This document shows positions 1 through 6,729 of a stretch of 8,882 nucleotides of DNA, piece by piece. Source of the stretch: Clostridium sp. UBA6758 (GTDB lineage: Bacteria; Bacillota; Clostridia; Clostridiales; Clostridiaceae); NCBI GenBank assembly GCA_002453475.1, contig DKGY01000021.1, positions 15,504 to 24,385 on the forward strand, written 5' to 3'. The position numbers and the translations under genes are program-made. Position 1 is the stretch's first letter, and every line of letters starts with the position of its first letter. The notes beneath the pieces were generated by a model, which saw nothing but the letters and a program-made list of their open reading frames with translations, had not been told where the DNA came from and did not search any database.

Positions 1-217
1 TGCTACTGGTACATCTAATGGTGCTTTATGCTCATATATTATGAAACATAATATCCTTGAATTTAAAGATACACTAACTATATCTTGCGAACAAGGTTAC
101 TATATGGGTAACCCAAGTGAAATTATTTGTAAGGGTGAAGCTGTTCATAGTGACTATATAATAAAAGTTGGTGGTGTAGGAAGTATAGAAACAACTATAG
201 AGGTGACTTATAAGTAG
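1..217 (+). CDS. PhzF-family isomerase-like protein, C-terminal fragment (5' end outside window)
   Basis: The frame starting at base 2 is open from the left edge to a TAG at 215-217 and gives 71 residues. It begins ATGTSNGAL, matching the conserved PATGxxNGAL segment in the second half of PhzF-family proteins (diaminopimelate-epimerase-like fold). It ends with a VGGVGSIE-type strand and a short tail, as in that family. PhzF itself isomerises a phenazine precursor, but most clostridial relatives have no known substrate, so only the family is called. The N-terminal half, including the catalytic glutamate region, lies outside the window, so activity cannot be judged. The next gene converges on it from the other strand only 15 bases beyond the stop. 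Confidence 0.85.
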   Translation, partial: ATGTSNGALCSYIMKHNILEFKDTLTISCEQGYYMGNPSEIICKGEAVHSDYIIKVGGVGSIETTIEVTYK

Positions 218-230
218 TCACCTCCTTTTT
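200..230 (+). terminator. Intrinsic terminator overlapping the end of the PhzF-family gene
   Basis: A perfect 9-bp stem pairs GAGGTGACT (200-208) with AGTCACCTC (216-224) around a 7-base loop, followed by C and TTTTT (226-230). The stop codon (215-217) lies at the loop and the start of the 3' arm, so the 5' arm is made of the last coding codons. Read on the minus strand, the stem is followed by a T-poor sequence, so it should act mainly on the plus-strand gene. Confidence 0.85.
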
Positions 231-232
231 AT

Positions 233-1468
233 TTACTTAAGTATAGATTTTAAATTTTCTCTTTCCTTTTCTATCTGCCCTTTTACCTCTGATGATGGAT
301 TAAACAAAGAATCATATCTAAACAATATTATACCATTATATTTTTCTAACTTTCGTGAAGCTTCAACCTGTCTTTTTAGCATATCAGTACAGCTTTTCCA
401 TTCGTCCTTTCCATTTCCTGCCCAAGTATCTTCAGTTCCAATTTTATAAACAGACAAACCCATATATAACTTCACTGTAGGTTCAGTAATAAGAGCATTA
501 AATTCCTCAATCACCTTTTGAAAATCACTATTATCATTTAAAAATCCATAGTATATTTGTGGACAAATATAATCAATATATCCAGGATTTTGAACCCACT
601 TCTTCACATCAATAAATTGGCTATTGTAGTTATTACTCATGGAGCCTTGTGGACTTATACCAAAGACTACCTTTGAATTTATCTCTTTAATAGCTGTGTA
701 AGCCTGTTTTACAAGTATATTAACATTTTCTCTTCTCCAACTACTTAAATCTAAATCTCCTCCTGAACTTATATAGTCTTCATAGGCTTTTTTATCTATA
801 GAATCATCACTGGATGGATAAAAATAATCATCAAAGTGTATTCCATCCACTTCATAGTTCTCCACTATTTCTTTTACTCCATTTACTATAAGTTGTCTAA
901 CTTCTTCCTTTCCAGGATTATAGTATATTCCACCATTACATTTTATTATATTATCACTACCATCCTCTATCCACTTGCTAGCAGGATTATCTGAAGACAA
1001 TGGTAACTTTTCACTATCACTTCTAACTCTATATGGATTAACCCAAGCCTCCACTCTTATATTTCTTGAATGAGCCTCTTCTATAATAACTTGAAGAGGA
1101 TCATAGCCTGGAGCATTTCCTTCTATACCAGAACAATATACAGACCAAGGATAGTATTTAGATTGATATAACGCATCAGAAAATGGTCTTACTTGTACTA
1201 CTAAAGTATTTAATCCCATCTCCTCTACCTTTTCTATTGCTTGGGATATATTTTTTCTAAACTCGCTCTCATTTTTACCCTTAAGCATGGAGGATAGATC
1301 TAAATAAGATAACCAAACACCCTTTATCTCATCATAACTTATAACTTTTCTTTCTTTATTAATTATTTTATTACTGCTATTATCTACATTATCAAAACAT
1401 ACGATCCATACTAAACCTAAAATTACTAATATAATTACTCCTAAAGTGGCAAAATTCATTTTATTCAT
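233..1468 (-). CDS. Membrane-anchored glycosyl-hydrolase-like protein (GHL10/DUF187, YngK/DigH type)
   Basis: The 411-residue product has one N-terminal hydrophobic helix (about 6-24) followed by an extracellular domain. The cysteine in WIVC is preceded by valine, so a cleaved lipobox is unlikely and a signal anchor fits better. The domain is a TIM-barrel type matching the GHL10/DUF187 family: GVWLSYLD (50-57), VQVRPFSDALY (91-101), AWVNPYR (141-147), DGIHFDDYFYP (208-218, carrying the likely catalytic acidic residues), FGISPQG (269-275) and DYICPQIYYGF (299-309). The family includes E. coli DigH (YddW), reported to cleave peptidoglycan glycan strands lacking stem peptides; a wall-remodelling role here is inferred. 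The start is supported by AAGGAGGGG about 5 bases upstream of ATG; a second ATG three codons later is possible. An 80-base gap separates it from the small membrane-protein gene upstream, with no terminator seen, so co-transcription is plausible. Confidence 0.88.
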   Translation of the reverse strand: MNKMNFATLGVIILVILGLVWIVCFDNVDNSSNKIINKERKVISYDEIKGVWLSYLDLSSMLKGKNESEFRKNISQAIEKVEEMGLNTLVVQVRPFSDALYQSKYYPWSVYCSGIEGNAPGYDPLQVIIEEAHSRNIRVEAWVNPYRVRSDSEKLPLSSDNPASKWIEDGSDNIIKCNGGIYYNPGKEEVRQLIVNGVKEIVENYEVDGIHFDDYFYPSSDDSIDKKAYEDYISSGGDLDLSSWRRENVNILVKQAYTAIKEINSKVVFGISPQGSMSNNYNSQFIDVKKWVQNPGYIDYICPQIYYGFLNDNSDFQKVIEEFNALITEPTVKLYMGLSVYKIGTEDTWAGNGKDEWKSCTDMLKRQVEASRKLEKYNGIILFRYDSLFNPSSEVKGQIEKERENLKSILK

Positions 1469-1548
1469 TAATGCCCCTCCTTAATTTAAGAATAGTATAT
1501 ACCTATGCATATAACTTAAAGTATAGAATTCAATTGTAATAAATGTAT

Positions 1549-1977
1549 CTATTCATATCTAGAAAACTTCTTCCAAAGTTCATCAACTTCACTTTGTTCT
1601 AAAAAGCTAGCTAATATTCTATAGTCTCTTTTTCCCACATAAAATATAATCCCCTTTTTATCCCTCATTGCTTTATTTACATCTCTAAAGTAAAGAGTTT
1701 TAGGTTTTTCATTCATGTTATTATTAATATAAAATTTATCTTTATATATCTTAATATAATTTAAATTATCAATTATTCTAACCTTTTTAGTAACAAGTCC
1801 TGTAACTATTAATCCCATTATGAAAAAAACTAATAAAAATCTTCCATAAAAAAGATTGTTCCTTATAAATAATCCTATTGTAATTATCAGTAAAAGGCTC
1901 GATAAAAGTATACTGTTAGATAATTGTTTTCTCATATACCTTTTAGAAGTCTCACTAAATTTATATTCCTTCATCAT
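1549..1977 (-). CDS. Small membrane protein with two N-terminal helices and a PH-like cytoplasmic domain, function unknown
   Basis: The product has 142 residues starting MMKEYKF. The start is fixed by GGAGGAG (1983-1989), 5 bases before ATG at 1977; the adjacent ATG at 1974 is equally usable. A longer frame from a TTG at 2004 would place this ribosome binding site inside the coding sequence and is rejected. A basic N-terminal segment is followed by two hydrophobic helices (about 22-38 and 45-62), then a soluble region of about 80 residues. That region is rich in alternating hydrophobic strands and ends in an acidic helix, resembling bacterial PH-like or YcxB-like membrane proteins. The resemblance is one of pattern only and I do not recognise a named family. 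It precedes the wall-hydrolase gene on the same strand. Confidence 0.7.
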   Translation of the reverse strand: MMKEYKFSETSKRYMRKQLSNSILLSSLLLIITIGLFIRNNLFYGRFLLVFFIMGLIVTGLVTKKVRIIDNLNYIKIYKDKFYINNNMNEKPKTLYFRDVNKAMRDKKGIIFYVGKRDYRILASFLEQSEVDELWKKFSRYE

Positions 1978-2008
1978 TTGTACTCCTCCAGTCTTTAATT
2001 CCAAGGGT

Positions 2009-2014
2009 ATTATA
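2009..2014 (-). promoter_or_regulatory. Possible -10 element for the small membrane-protein gene
   Basis: Minus-strand TATAAT lies about 32 bases upstream of the ATG at 1977, giving a short leader that contains the ribosome binding site. No good -35 hexamer is visible at 16-18 bases, and TATAAT is common by chance in such AT-rich DNA. Confidence 0.3.
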
Positions 2015-2144
2015 ATAATATCCTTATTAAACTTTTTACATTCAGTAGCATTCTTTATTATTTACAATATACTGGTTTTATAACACCTTTTATTGGTCTT
2101 TAAAAAAAATGTGTTACATCGCAAAACTTTTTGCATAAAATATG

Positions 2145-2173
2145 TTGACAACCTATTAAATATATCATATAAT
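2145..2173 (+). promoter_or_regulatory. Consensus sigma-A promoter of the tRNA-Pro gene
   Basis: A perfect -35 TTGACA (2145-2150) and a perfect -10 TATAAT (2168-2173) are separated by exactly 17 bases. Transcription should start near 2180, leaving a 5' leader of about 6 bases before the mature tRNA for RNase P to remove. It is the only fully consensus promoter in the window, as expected for a stable RNA. Confidence 0.92.
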
Positions 2174-2185
2174 AATTTTTGTCGG

Positions 2186-2261
2186 CGGGGTGTGGCGCAG
2201 ATGGGAGCGCGCGTGGTTTGGGACCATGAGGTCGCAGGTTCAATCCCTGTCACCCCGACCA
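2186..2261 (+). tRNA. tRNA-Pro, anticodon TGG
   Basis: The 76-base gene folds into a complete cloverleaf. The acceptor stem is CGGGGTG (2186-2192) with CACCCCG (2251-2257), then discriminator A and an encoded CCA (2259-2261). The D stem is GCGC/GCGC (2195-2198, 2207-2210). The anticodon stem is CGTGG/CCATG with one G-T pair and loop TTTGGGA, placing TGG at 2219-2221 with G at position 37. The T stem is GCAGG/CCTGT with loop TTCAATC. With wobble modification TGG can read all CCN proline codons. It stands alone between its own promoter and terminator. Confidence 0.97.
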
Positions 2262-2264
2262 AAA

Positions 2265-2296
2265 GGAACATGAGTATCATGTTCCTTTTTATTTTA
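2265..2296 (+). terminator. Intrinsic terminator of the tRNA-Pro gene
   Basis: A perfect 8-bp stem pairs GGAACATG (2265-2272) with CATGTTCC (2278-2285), loop AGTAT, followed by TTTTTATTTT. It begins four bases after the tRNA CCA end. A run of A before the stem gives TTTT on the minus strand, so it could also help stop transcription from the gene at 2357-2773, for which no nearer terminator is seen. Confidence 0.9.
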
Positions 2297-2356
2297 TAGC
2301 TAATAAATTTCCTTGCTTTAATAGGTTTTAAAAAATACATTGCTATGGTCAATATA

Positions 2357-2773
2357 TCACTTACTAAAAATTATATGCATTACTAAAGATACTATATATA
2401 CTAATATTATAGTCCTATGATACCTTGCTATTTGTCCTCCCTTATCTCTATAAATAAATTTATTTATAATTCCAGTAGCTAATATTATTAAAAGGCTTAC
2501 AAAAGTCACAATCCCCCAAAAAGAAAAACCCTCCTTAATATTCATTATCAATATATGAATTATAGAAGAAATAAATGCACCTAATCCAAATACCCCATGA
2601 TTTTCCTCTAAAATACTATTTACATTAATAGTTTTATTTATTATGCCTCTATGCTTTTTCTTTGATAAACCTCTAATAAACTTATTATAAAACCTAGAAG
2701 ATGCCACTCTCGACAACGCTGCTAAAGTAAATATAACTGAAATAATACCCCATAACTTACCTAGGAAATCCAT
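2357..2773 (-). CDS. Four-helix membrane protein with two H-x13-H motifs, putative cytochrome-b-like (diheme) protein
   Basis: The 138-residue product has four predicted membrane helices (about 5-23, 58-79, 83-104, 119-137). Positively charged loops at 30-42 and 109-120 imply a cytoplasmic loop after helix 1 and after helix 3. Helix 2 carries H59 and H73, and helix 4 carries H119 and H133; both pairs are 14 residues apart. This H-x13-H pair on two helices is how cytochrome b and ferric reductase/NADPH oxidase membrane domains ligate two stacked hemes, and the topology would pair H59 with H119 and H73 with H133. No FAD, NAD(P) or quinone-partner domain is fused, and the protein is much shorter than full ferric reductases. 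Heme binding and redox activity are inferred. The start is supported by AAGGGGGG (2779-2786) ahead of ATG. It is divergent from the HAD gene. Confidence 0.75.
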   Translation of the reverse strand: MDFLGKLWGIISVIFTLAALSRVASSRFYNKFIRGLSKKKHRGIINKTINVNSILEENHGVFGLGAFISSIIHILIMNIKEGFSFWGIVTFVSLLIILATGIINKFIYRDKGGQIARYHRTIILVYIVSLVMHIIFSK

Positions 2774-2801
2774 GGTTTCCCCCCTTATATTTTACTAATA
2801 C

Positions 2802-2807
2802 ATTATA
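2802..2807 (-). promoter_or_regulatory. Possible -10 element for the cytochrome-b-like gene
   Basis: Minus-strand TATAAT lies about 29 bases upstream of the ATG at 2773 and about 16 bases before the ribosome binding site. No clear -35 hexamer accompanies it, so the call rests on spacing alone. Confidence 0.33.
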
Positions 2808-2886
2808 TGTCTTTAATTTTATTACATTCTTTTTTATTATTTTTTATTTATAGAAGGATATAGTTTTCAGATTACATATATTACAC

Positions 2887-2915
2887 TTTACATTAAAAGT
2901 TTTATTTGTTATGTT
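2887..2915 (+). promoter_or_regulatory. Possible sigma-A promoter of the HAD phosphatase gene
   Basis: TTTACA (2887-2892) and TATGTT (2910-2915) are separated by 17 bases, with five and four matches to consensus. The predicted start near 2922 would leave only about 15 bases before the ATG, just enough for the ribosome binding site. That short leader makes the call uncertain. Confidence 0.4.
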
Positions 2916-2936
2916 AGTATGCGGGGGTGATAATGT

Positions 2937-3590
2937 ATGTTTAAAAATATAGACGCTGCAATTTTTGATATGGATGGTACTATAGTTGATTCTATGTGGG
3001 TATGGAATAAAATTGATATAGAATACCTAGCTAAACATAATTTAGAAGTGCCTCCATCATTAAATAATGACATTGCTCATCTTAGCTTTAACGAAGTAGC
3101 TATTTACTTTAAGAATTTCTTTAATTTACCTTATGGCGTAGAGGAAATTAAGCAGCACTGGAATGACATGGCTTATGAAGCTTATTGTAATAAAGTAAAA
3201 CTAAAACCTGGTGTTAAAGAATTTTTTAGCCTACTTAAAGAAAATAACATAAAAATTGCATTGGCTACAAGCAATAATACTTTACTTTTAGAAGCTTGCT
3301 TAAAAGCTAATGGAATATATGAATATTTTGATACAATAACCTTAACTAATGAAGTTAAAAGAGGAAAAGACTTTCCAGATGTATATCTCCTAACAGCTAA
3401 TAAATTAGGTGTTTCTCCAGATAAATGCATGGTCTTTGAAGACTTACTTCCAGCTATACACGGTGCTAAAAAAGCTGGCATGAAGGTTATAGGCGTATAT
3501 GATGAACATTCTATAGATCAGCACAATGACATGAAAGCTTTAGCTGACGATTTTATATTAGATTATGTTGATTTTTCTTTAGCTATATAA
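2937..3590 (+). CDS. HAD-superfamily phosphatase, beta-phosphoglucomutase-like subfamily
   Basis: The 217-residue product is full length for a subfamily I HAD hydrolase with a helical cap. Motif I is DMDGT (11-15), with nucleophile D11 and acid/base D13. The cap covers about 17-85. Motif II is ATSNN with T111/S112. Motif III lysine is K144 in RGKDFPD, and motif IV is FEDLLPA with E168/D169 for magnesium. These residues are complete, so an active phosphate-ester hydrolase or mutase is expected. The layout resembles beta-phosphoglucomutase and sugar- or nucleoside-phosphate phosphatases, but the substrate cannot be read from sequence. The start is chosen from GGGGGTGAT (2923-2931) about 5 bases before the ATG. 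The gene appears monocistronic, with a terminator 6 bases after the stop. Confidence 0.92.
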   Translation: MFKNIDAAIFDMDGTIVDSMWVWNKIDIEYLAKHNLEVPPSLNNDIAHLSFNEVAIYFKNFFNLPYGVEEIKQHWNDMAYEAYCNKVKLKPGVKEFFSLLKENNIKIALATSNNTLLLEACLKANGIYEYFDTITLTNEVKRGKDFPDVYLLTANKLGVSPDKCMVFEDLLPAIHGAKKAGMKVIGVYDEHSIDQHNDMKALADDFILDYVDFSLAI

Positions 3591-3595
3591 TTATT

Positions 3596-3650
3596 AAAGG
3601 TTGTCTTAGTAAGAATTAATTTTTCTTCTAGTACAACCTTTGTTTCTTTT
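3596..3650 (+). terminator. Intrinsic terminator after the HAD gene, shared intergenic region with ybaK
   Basis: AAAGGTTGT (3596-3604) pairs perfectly with ACAACCTTT (3633-3641). The hairpin continues inward imperfectly through CTTAGTAAGAA against TTCTTCTAG, and is followed by GTTTCTTTT. It lies between two convergent genes. On the minus strand the stem is followed only by TTTAATAATT, so it may serve ybaK more weakly. Confidence 0.75.
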
Positions 3651-3659
3651 ATTTACATT

Positions 3660-4136
3660 CTAATCCACAATGGAACTAGTCTCAGCATTTATCAACTGAA
3701 TCAAATCCTTGGGTGCTATTTCTACTTGAAATCCAATTTTACCACCACTTATAATAACTTCATCTAAATTCAAGGATGAATCATCTATTATGGTAGTATA
3801 ATTTTTCTTCATACCTATGGGAGAACATCCTCCCCTTATATATCCAGTTACCTTAAGCATATCACCTACTTTTATCATTTCCACTGACTTTTCTCCAACA
3901 CTCTTTGCTGCAGCTTTAAGATTCAATTCCTTTGCTACTGGAATTACAAAGACATAAAAATCTCCACTATGACCTTTTGTAACAAGAGTCTTAAATACTT
4001 TTTCTGTCGTTACTCCTAGTTTATTGGCTACTGATATTCCGTCTATAGCATTATCCTTAACCTGATATGTATATATATTGTAATGTATTTTACTCTTATC
4101 TAATATCCTCATCACATTAGTTTTAGTGTTAGCCAT
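3660..4136 (-). CDS. ybaK: Cys-tRNA(Pro) deacylase, YbaK/EbsC family
   Basis: The 158-residue product spans the whole YbaK/EbsC domain. The family hydrolyses cysteine mistakenly attached to tRNA-Pro by prolyl-tRNA synthetase, acting in trans in the cytoplasm. Visible hallmarks are TTEKVFKTLVTKG (43-55) with K46 at the position of the essential lysine of E. coli YbaK, FVIPVAKELNLK (63-74), the SVGEKSVEM segment (79-87), and the glycine loop GYIRGGCSPIGMKK (98-111). Length and motifs indicate a complete enzyme. The start is the ATG at 4136, with AAGGAG 11 bases upstream, a slightly long spacing; no in-frame alternative lies nearer the site. An extended -10 promoter sits just upstream. It converges on the HAD gene. 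Confidence 0.93.
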   Translation of the reverse strand: MANTKTNVMRILDKSKIHYNIYTYQVKDNAIDGISVANKLGVTTEKVFKTLVTKGHSGDFYVFVIPVAKELNLKAAAKSVGEKSVEMIKVGDMLKVTGYIRGGCSPIGMKKNYTTIIDDSSLNLDEVIISGGKIGFQVEIAPKDLIQLINAETSSIVD

Positions 4137-4160
4137 TTGTTCATCAACTCCTTATTTAAA

Positions 4161-4169
4161 ATTATAACA
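4161..4169 (-). promoter_or_regulatory. Extended -10 promoter of ybaK
   Basis: On the minus strand TGTTATAAT is a perfect TATAAT preceded by the TGn extension, so a strong -35 is not required. Only a weak TTAAAG is seen 18 bases upstream. The predicted start near 4154 leaves a leader of about 18 bases containing the ribosome binding site. Confidence 0.55.
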
Positions 4170-4221
4170 CCAAATTTTTATTATCTTTAATATTATTACA
4201 TATTTTCTGTATCAATTCTAT

Positions 4222-4250
4222 TTCATAAATAGGTCGAATATATTTATACT
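4222..4250 (+). promoter_or_regulatory. Probable sigma-A promoter of the SH3b-like membrane-protein gene
   Basis: TTCATA (4222-4227) and TATACT (4245-4250) are separated by 17 bases, with four and five matches to consensus. Transcription would begin near 4257, about 20 bases before the GTG start, leaving room for the GGAGG site. Confidence 0.5.
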
Positions 4251-4277
4251 AGCAAGCTCTTTTATGGAGGTATATTC

Positions 4278-4721
4278 GTGATAAAAACCTTTTTTATTTA
4301 TGTCCTACTTCTTACCTCTGGTGGATTAGGAATTTTATATTATCTATTAAATGATAAATATAACAAACAAAATATTCAAGTAAGAGTTCTAACAAAACAA
4401 AATAATAGTTTAACATCTCAATTAAATACTATTAATAAGCCTAATGAAACACTAAAAGTTTACTATCGCCCTGTCAGATTTAATACTGGTGAAACATTAA
4501 AGCGCTGTTCTCTCTATATATCACCTCTCAGTAATAGTCCTATACTCCGTTCCATACCATCTAACTCAAGGATAGCAATTCTTGATGCAGTTGAAGCTTT
4601 AGAAACCCTATGGTATGAGGTAAGGATTATAACTTCTGACACAGTAAATACAAAAGGTTTTGTTAGACAAGAGCTAGTTAAAGAACTTCAAGTTGTAGAA
4701 ACTCATATTATAAGAAATTAA
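4278..4721 (+). CDS. Small membrane-anchored SH3b-like protein, function unknown
   Basis: The 147-residue product starts at GTG, fixed by GGAGG (4266-4270) with 7-base spacing. One N-terminal hydrophobic helix (about 4-24) is followed by a polar, probably coiled linker rich in N, Q, L and K (27-58). The C-terminal module of about 65 residues (75-137) has the features of a bacterial SH3 (SH3b) domain: a leading NTGETLKRCSLYISP segment, a hydrophobic-strand repeat, the WYEVRI strand (112-117), and a closing GFVRQELV (127-134) like the usual GWV..yl ending. SH3b domains often bind cell wall peptides, so an outward-facing wall-binding protein is plausible. The domain call is from pattern only. 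No catalytic domain is fused. It stands alone, convergent with the mutS2-like gene. Confidence 0.75.
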   Translation: MIKTFFIYVLLLTSGGLGILYYLLNDKYNKQNIQVRVLTKQNNSLTSQLNTINKPNETLKVYYRPVRFNTGETLKRCSLYISPLSNSPILRSIPSNSRIAILDAVEALETLWYEVRIITSDTVNTKGFVRQELVKELQVVETHIIRN

Positions 4722-4770
4722 AACTTTACTTAAAGAAAATAAAATACTTATATTATTAAAGTTTTAAAAT

Positions 4771-4799
4771 AAAACGGCCAAGATATACTTAGCCGTTTT
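4771..4799. terminator. Bidirectional terminator between the SH3b-like gene and the mutS2-like gene
   Basis: AAAACGGCCAAG (4771-4782) faces CTTAGCCGTTTT (4788-4799) around loop ATATA. On the minus strand all twelve positions pair (one as G-U) and TTTTATTTT follows. On the plus strand the same position is a C-A mismatch and TTTTATTATAT follows. Both directions work, but pairing favours the minus-strand mutS2-like transcript, whose stop codon is 23 bases away. Confidence 0.85.
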
Positions 4800-4821
4800 A
4801 TTATATACACCTATATTGATG

Positions 4822-6729
4822 CTAGTTATTATTTATAATTCCCTTTTTAGATTCCTTCTGAATTTTTTTAAGGGCTTTTTTAGAACCTCTTTCTATATCA
4901 TGTTCTAACTTTCTTTCCTTATAAGCTATAAAAATCTGATTTAAGTCATAGCCTTCAGGATATAGCTCTGCCCCACTAACTTCTAGCTTTAATCTATTAT
5001 AATTTACTTCAATAAATTCATCATCTAAAAATACAATTACATTATTAAATTCATCTTTCTCTCTATATACAACTCCTGGTAGCTTCTTATCTAGAACAAT
5101 AACTCTATCTCCTTTTTCATAACTATGAGATTCTTCACCATCAATATCCACTTCTTTATTTTTAGTAATCTTACTATCTCTTAGTAATTCATAGTTATAA
5201 CTTTTTGTTTCGATATACTTTCTTGTTTTCTCTATTATCTTATCAGCTATTCCCATTTTCTTTGAAATATAAAGAGCATTACTATTTCCACTCTTTCCAA
5301 TAGAAAGCTTATATAGTGGATCTAAGGTCTCCCTTTGGAATTCCATGGCTGCATTTTCAAAATCAGAGTGATTTTGAGAAAAGTTTTTAATCTCTCCATA
5401 ATGAGTAGAAGCTATGGTAATGCATCCTTTATGATAAAACTCCTCTAATATTGCAATAGCAAGTGCTGCTCCTTCATTAGGTTCTGTACCACTTCCTATC
5501 TCATCAAGGAGAAGAAGGGTGTTTTTATTACTCTCTTTTAAAATTCCACTAAGATTCTTAACATGAGATGAAAATGTACTTAAAGCATTTTCCACACTTT
5601 GGTCGTCCCCGATATCTACAAATATCTTTTCAAATACGGCTATCTCACTTCCTGATTCTGCACCTATATGAAATCCACTTTGTGTAGCTAAGGTAAGAAG
5701 TCCCACTGTCTTTAACATCACTGTCTTTCCCCCTGCATTAGGTCCAGTTATAATCAAGGTTCTATAGTCATTTCCTATATTAAAATCTAATGGAACTGCA
5801 TCTTTTATCAACGGATATCTACCTTTAATTATATTTATATATCCATGATTATTCAAAACAGGTTGTATTCCATCTATATCTTTACTATATTTTGCTTTTG
5901 CTAGAATCATATCATACTCTGCAATTACTTCTATATTTATCTTTAGCTCTTTAATTCTTTCAAATATCATATCAGTTAAAGTTGCAAGTATTCTATATTC
6001 TTCCATGGACTCTTCTGATTTTAGTGCGGTTAACTCTGTAGTATACTTTGATACAGAACTTGGTTCTATAAATACAGTAGTCCCTTTAGAAGACACTTCT
6101 ACTATGGATCCTTGAACTTGATTTTTATAAGAAGCCTTTATAGGAATTGTATATCTACCATTCCTTTGACTTATAAAAAATTCTTGAATATATTCCTTAT
6201 TAGCACTACTTCTTATAAATTTATCTAACTTTTCTTTTATCTTTTCTTCGCAGTTTTCTATATGTCTTCTAATTCTCTTAAGTTCTTTACTAGCATTAGA
6301 ATCCACTATACTACCTTTAATTGAAGCCTCTATTTCTTCTTCAATATACTTTAATTCTGTAATACTTTTACCGTAAGCACTTAAAGTTGGCGCATATCCT
6401 TCCTTATTTTCTATAAAAATTTTAACCTTTCTGCATCCACGTAAAAAGTTGTCTATTGTAGTTAATTCTGATGGTTCAAGTACTGAGCCTTTTTCAATCT
6501 TATCTATTAATGGAGCAATATTAAATATTCCCTTTAAAGGCATATGGTAAGAAGCATCTATAAGATTTCTACCTTCGGATGTTTCCTCCAACATTCTTTT
6601 CACTTGTTTAATATTATTACTAGGTTGAAGTTTATCTAGTAACTCTCTTCCTAATCCACTTACACAATATGATTTAACAATTTCCTTTATTTTAACATAA
6701 TGTAATTTTTCCAATGTACTAATATTCAT
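4822..6729 (-). CDS. MutS2-like DNA-binding ATPase lacking the C-terminal Smr domain
   Basis: The chosen start (6729) gives 635 residues beginning MNISTLEKL, the usual MutS2 N terminus, with AAAGGA 9 bases upstream. An ATG at 6774 in the same frame lacks a ribosome binding site. After the lever/clamp region (about 1-310) comes the MutS-type ATPase: Walker A GPNAGGKT (329-336), the FVDIGDDQS segment (370-378), STFSSH (384-389), Walker B LLLLDE with D409/E410, and STHYGE (441-446). All key ATPase residues are present. A KOW-like segment SYEKGDRVIVLD (536-547) and a basic lysine-rich tail close the protein. Standard MutS2 is near 780 residues and ends in a Smr nuclease domain; here the protein ends before it, with a clean stop and terminator, so it looks like a distinct subtype rather than a broken gene. 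MutS2 acts in recombination control and, in Bacillus, on collided ribosomes; the role without Smr is unknown. Confidence 0.9.
   Translation of the reverse strand: MNISTLEKLHYVKIKEIVKSYCVSGLGRELLDKLQPSNNIKQVKRMLEETSEGRNLIDASYHMPLKGIFNIAPLIDKIEKGSVLEPSELTTIDNFLRGCRKVKIFIENKEGYAPTLSAYGKSITELKYIEEEIEASIKGSIVDSNASKELKRIRRHIENCEEKIKEKLDKFIRSSANKEYIQEFFISQRNGRYTIPIKASYKNQVQGSIVEVSSKGTTVFIEPSSVSKYTTELTALKSEESMEEYRILATLTDMIFERIKELKINIEVIAEYDMILAKAKYSKDIDGIQPVLNNHGYINIIKGRYPLIKDAVPLDFNIGNDYRTLIITGPNAGGKTVMLKTVGLLTLATQSGFHIGAESGSEIAVFEKIFVDIGDDQSVENALSTFSSHVKNLSGILKESNKNTLLLLDEIGSGTEPNEGAALAIAILEEFYHKGCITIASTHYGEIKNFSQNHSDFENAAMEFQRETLDPLYKLSIGKSGNSNALYISKKMGIADKIIEKTRKYIETKSYNYELLRDSKITKNKEVDIDGEESHSYEKGDRVIVLDKKLPGVVYREKDEFNNVIVFLDDEFIEVNYNRLKLEVSGAELYPEGYDLNQIFIAYKERKLEHDIERGSKKALKKIQKESKKGIINNN

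Noticed and set aside
1856..2083. Plus-strand open frame of 75 codons
   Set aside because: It lies antisense to the small membrane-protein gene, whose start has a strong ribosome binding site; the plus frame has none and its hydrophobicity mirrors AT-rich membrane codons.
2062..2352. Open frame on the minus strand containing TGIEPATSWSQTT, and a plus-strand frame at 2093-2299
   Set aside because: Both run across the tRNA-Pro gene. The peptide read antisense to this tRNA is a common spurious annotation in bacterial genomes. Neither has a ribosome binding site.
3182..3481. Minus-strand open frame of 99 codons
   Set aside because: It is fully inside the HAD phosphatase gene, which has all catalytic motifs and a good ribosome binding site.
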